Part shown: positions 4,711 through 6,981 of the stretch, piece by piece | Layout: every line of letters starts with the position of its first letter | Position numbering within the stretch: the first letter of the stretch is position 1 | Assembly (NCBI GenBank): GCA_045651865.1 | Contig: JAZRTC010000067.1 | Location: 1 to 6,981, forward strand | Direction of reading: 5' to 3' | DNA from: RGIG1959 sp045651865 | Lineage (GTDB): Bacteria > Bacillota > Clostridia > Oscillospirales > Acutalibacteraceae | Length of the DNA stretch: 6,981 nucleotides | Notes under the pieces: generated by a model | Seen by the model: the letters and a program-made list of their open reading frames with translations, nothing else | What the model was told of the DNA's origin: nothing | Database searches by the model: none | Program-made: the position numbers and the translations under genes

Positions 4711-5901
4711 ATGCAGTATGAGTCTCTGATCAATAAGACCTTGCTCGATATGAAACCGTCGGGCATCCGTCGTTTCTTTGATCTGGCACATGAGATGGAG
4801 GATGTCATCAGTCTTTCCGTCGGTGAGCCAGATTATTCCACGCCGTGGCATATCCGCGAGGTCGGTATCCGCACGCTGGAACGCGGTAAAACCTGGTATT
4901 CGCCGAATGCAGGTTTCGCGGAGCTCCGCGCGGCGATTGCGCGTTATATGAAGCGCCGCTTTGATGTCAGTTACAGCGAAAAAGATGAGGTGCTTGTCAC
5001 GGTCGGCGGCAGTGAAGCGATCGATCTGTGTATGCGCGCGCTCATCAACCCCGGCGACGAGGTGCTGGTACCTTCGCCGAGTTTTGTGTGCTACGCACCG
5101 CTCGCGTCGATGGCAGGCGGCGTGCCTGTTATGCTCGAGACCAGGGCGGAGGATCGCTTCCGCCTGACTCCCGAAGCACTCAAAGCCGCCATTACGCCGA
5201 AAACCAAGCTCCTTGTGTTGCCGTTCCCGAACAATCCGACGGGTGCTGTTATGCAACGCGAGCATTATGAGGCGATCGCCGAGGTGCTTCGCGATACAAA
5301 CATTATGGTGCTCAGTGATGAGATCTACGCCGAGCTGACCTATCTGGAAAGCGGACCCATCAGCTTTGCAGCTATTGACGGTATGCAGGAGCGCACCTTG
5401 CTTGTCAGCGGTTTCTCTAAGACCTACGCGATGACAGGCTGGCGTCTTGGCTATGTGTGCGGCCCCGCACCTGTGATGAAGCAGGTTCTCAAGCTCCATC
5501 AGTATGGCATTATGTGTGCGCCGACCACCGCGCAGTATGCGGCGATCGAAGCGCTTGACAACGGCGATGAGGATATTGTGCAGATGCGTGGTGACTATGA
5601 TCAGCGCCGTCGCCTGATCGTCAATGAACTCAACAGTATGGGCTTGACCTGCTTTGACCCGCAGGGTGCGTTTTATGTGTTCCCGTCCATTCAAAGCACG
5701 GGCATGACCTCGGAGGAATTCTGCACAACGCTTCTTAAAGAAAAACATGTCGCCGTTGTGCCGGGTACGGCGTTTGGTGATTGCGGCGAAGGCTTTGTCC
5801 GTATTTCCTATTGCTACTCCATCAAACATATCATCGAAGCCATGCGCCGTACCAGAGAATTTTTGATCGAGCGAGGCTTTCTGACGGAGGATGCACAATG
5901 A
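4711..5901 (+). CDS. PLP-dependent class I aminotransferase, AlaT/YugH-like
   Basis: This is a 396-residue fold-type I aminotransferase of normal length. Landmarks are SVGEPDYSTP (36-45), YSPNAGFAELR (63-73), GGSEAID (99-105), NNPTG (174-178), SDEIY with Asp203 facing the PLP ring nitrogen, SGFSKTYAMTGWRLGY with Schiff-base Lys237, and FVRIS with Arg364 for the substrate carboxylate. SGIRRF, EDVISL, KLHQYGIMCA and GMTSEEF closely recall B. subtilis YugH (AlaT), an alanine transaminase, and set it apart from the shorter HisC group. The likely reaction is alanine or another amino acid plus 2-oxoglutarate to the keto acid plus glutamate in the cytoplasm. ATG 4711 lies 4 bases after the regulator's stop, with AGAGGAG (4692-4698) 12 bases upstream, a rather long spacing. 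An in-frame ATG at 4675 inside the regulator gene has no ribosome binding site. Its stop overlaps the ispE start. Substrate choice cannot be fixed from sequence alone. Confidence 0.93.
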   Translation: MQYESLINKTLLDMKPSGIRRFFDLAHEMEDVISLSVGEPDYSTPWHIREVGIRTLERGKTWYSPNAGFAELRAAIARYMKRRFDVSYSEKDEVLVTVGGSEAIDLCMRALINPGDEVLVPSPSFVCYAPLASMAGGVPVMLETRAEDRFRLTPEALKAAITPKTKLLVLPFPNNPTGAVMQREHYEAIAEVLRDTNIMVLSDEIYAELTYLESGPISFAAIDGMQERTLLVSGFSKTYAMTGWRLGYVCGPAPVMKQVLKLHQYGIMCAPTTAQYAAIEALDNGDEDIVQMRGDYDQRRRLIVNELNSMGLTCFDPQGAFYVFPSIQSTGMTSEEFCTTLLKEKHVAVVPGTAFGDCGEGFVRISYCYSIKHIIEAMRRTREFLIERGFLTEDAQ

Positions 5902-6773
5902 GAATTGTCGTCGATGCGCCTGCGAAGATCAACTTGACGCTGAATATGGAAGGTCGCCGTGACGACGGCTATCATCTGCTGTCTTCGGTGTTTCAGGCGA
6001 TTTCGCTGTCCGATACGGTGGTGCTGACACAAACCGAAGAGGAAGGGATCGTACTTACTTTGTCCGATCCGAAGCTTCCTTGTGATGCGCGCAACACTGC
6101 CTATAAAGCGGCACAGGTGTTTTTTGAGCATACCGGTATCACACCGTCCGTGTCGATATATGTCGAAAAGCGCATCCCGCAGCAGGCAGGTCTCGGTGGC
6201 GGCTCGTCCGATGCCGCCGGTGTGCTTGTCGGTCTGAACGAACTCTACGATACCAAGCTGTCGCTTGAAATGTTGTGTGTGCTCGGTGAAAAGGTCGGTG
6301 CGGATGTGCCGTTTTGCATCGTCGGCGGCACAGCGATGGTGACGGGTATCGGCGAGATTATTGTACCGTTACCGCCGCTTCCGGCGTGCCACATCGTTGT
6401 CGCCAAGCCTGAAGTCGGCGTATCCACTGCCGAAGCTTACCGTGCTGTGGATAGCGTCGAAACCGTCCGTGCCGATCAGGCGGCAATGCGATCGGCAATC
6501 GAAAACGGCGACATCGCGTCGGTTGGATCGCTTCTTTCCAATGCGTTTGAGCAGGCACTTGCAATTCCGCAGGTGGAAGCGGTGCTTGAAGATATGCGCG
6601 CTTTTTCACCACTTGGATGTCGTATGAGCGGCAGTGGTTCGGCGGTATATGCGTTGTTTGCGGATGCGTCAAGCGCCTCTGCCTGTGCGCATAGTTTGGC
6701 GGCAACCGTGCAATCCTATGAATGTGTGCCGCTTTCGCGTGGTGCGACTGTAACCCGAAAGGAAGAGAATTGA
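5898..6773 (+). CDS. ispE: 4-diphosphocytidyl-2-C-methyl-D-erythritol kinase
   Basis: This 291-residue GHMP kinase phosphorylates the 2-hydroxyl of CDP-methylerythritol with ATP in the MEP pathway to isopentenyl diphosphate. The N-terminus APAKINLTLN with catalytic Lys10, RRDDGYH (20-26), the glycine-rich ATP loop PQQAGLGGGSSDAA (94-107), GADVPF with catalytic Asp136, and MSGSGSAVYALF (243-254) are all present and diagnostic of IspE. Length is normal (about 280-300). ATG 5898 overlaps the aminotransferase stop as ATGA, with GGAGG (5886-5890) 7 bases upstream, so translation is probably coupled. It is followed one base later by the zinc peptidase gene. The MEP route fits an anaerobic Clostridia-type host. 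Its placement in an amino-acid operon is probably housekeeping linkage rather than a shared pathway. Confidence 0.97.
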   Translation: MRIVVDAPAKINLTLNMEGRRDDGYHLLSSVFQAISLSDTVVLTQTEEEGIVLTLSDPKLPCDARNTAYKAAQVFFEHTGITPSVSIYVEKRIPQQAGLGGGSSDAAGVLVGLNELYDTKLSLEMLCVLGEKVGADVPFCIVGGTAMVTGIGEIIVPLPPLPACHIVVAKPEVGVSTAEAYRAVDSVETVRADQAAMRSAIENGDIASVGSLLSNAFEQALAIPQVEAVLEDMRAFSPLGCRMSGSGSAVYALFADASSASACAHSLAATVQSYECVPLSRGATVTRKEEN

Positions 6774-6774
6774 G

Positions 6775-6981
6775 ATGTATTACCTGACCTATGCGTCCGA
6801 TACATTGTCGATGTTTCTGTATATACTGGGTATTGGTATTATGGTTGGTTCGCTTGTGTTGCAAGTGAGTGTCAACAATACCTTCCGCCGTTATAACGGC
6901 GTCCGCAACCGTCGTGGTATTACGGGTGCGCAGGCGGCGGAGATGGTGCTTCGCAAAAATGGCGTGTATGACTGCCGTATT
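6775..6981 (+). CDS. YugP-type neutral zinc metallopeptidase, N-terminal part
   Basis: This is an open frame of 69 codons running off the window end. It starts with a hydrophobic membrane segment (about 10-31), followed by FRRYNGVRNRRGITGAQAAE and VLRKNGVYDCRI. The arrangement of a membrane segment, then a basic Tyr-rich stretch, then GITGAQAAEMVLRKNG is the N-terminus of the YugP/Zn_peptidase_2 family of membrane-bound metallopeptidases (full length about 225-235 residues). The HExxH zinc site lies beyond the window and cannot be checked. ATG 6775 follows the ispE stop by one base, with AAGGAAGAG at 6759-6767 as its ribosome binding site. It is probably the next gene of the operon. Physiological targets of the family are not known to me. 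Confidence 0.85.
   Translation, partial: MYYLTYASDTLSMFLYILGIGIMVGSLVLQVSVNNTFRRYNGVRNRRGITGAQAAEMVLRKNGVYDCRI

Noticed and set aside
4561..5898. A 445-codon open frame on the minus strand antisense to the aminotransferase
   Set aside because: Low-complexity His/Arg-rich translation, no domain seen, and the opposite strand carries the complete aminotransferase and part of the regulator.

Overview
The window looks like chromosomal DNA from a low-to-moderate-GC Gram-positive anaerobe, most likely class Clostridia (Bacillota) and perhaps an Oscillospirales/Ruminococcaceae-type gut lineage. The grounds are strong GGAGG-type ribosome binding sites, a TTG start, U-tailed intrinsic terminators, the ACT/PFL-like (UPF0237/UPF0210) gene pair, and an AlaR-AlaT-like pair similar to Bacillus subtilis YugG/YugH. 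This placement is inference from recalled family resemblance; no search was run.

Layout. (1) Positions 1-438 hold the 3' part of ilvC (ketol-acid reductoisomerase), read in frame from the first base but interrupted by an in-frame TAG at 118-120, where the family has a tyrosine. A strong terminator follows. (2) Positions 502-1591 form a self-contained transcription unit: a sigma-A-like promoter, a zinc-ribbon membrane protein, a secreted/membrane-anchored protein of unknown function, and a terminator that works in both directions. (3) On the minus strand, 3249 to 1605 carries an ACT-domain protein followed by a PFL-like UPF0210 protein, ending at the same shared terminator. (4) An AT-rich divergent intergenic region (3250-3414) separates this pair from (5) a tight plus-strand operon from 3415 to the window end: a PHP-family phosphatase (histidinol-phosphatase type), an Lrp/AsnC regulator, a PLP aminotransferase, ispE, and the start of a YugP-type zinc metallopeptidase.

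How the genes fit together. The Lrp-like regulator and the aminotransferase are a recognisable pair, probably for alanine or related amino-acid transamination with local regulation. The phosphatase upstream and ispE downstream are joined to it by spacings of -4 to +14 bases, so co-transcription and translational coupling are likely, although the pathways differ (amino acids versus MEP isoprenoid synthesis).

Most of the window is ordinary core metabolism. I see no CRISPR array, mobile element, tRNA, rRNA or defence system. The points most worth a second look are the nonsense codon in ilvC with a cluster of odd substitutions around it, the uncharacterised two-gene membrane cassette, and the function of the ACT/PFL-like pair. 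No stretch longer than 300 bases lacks a gene.
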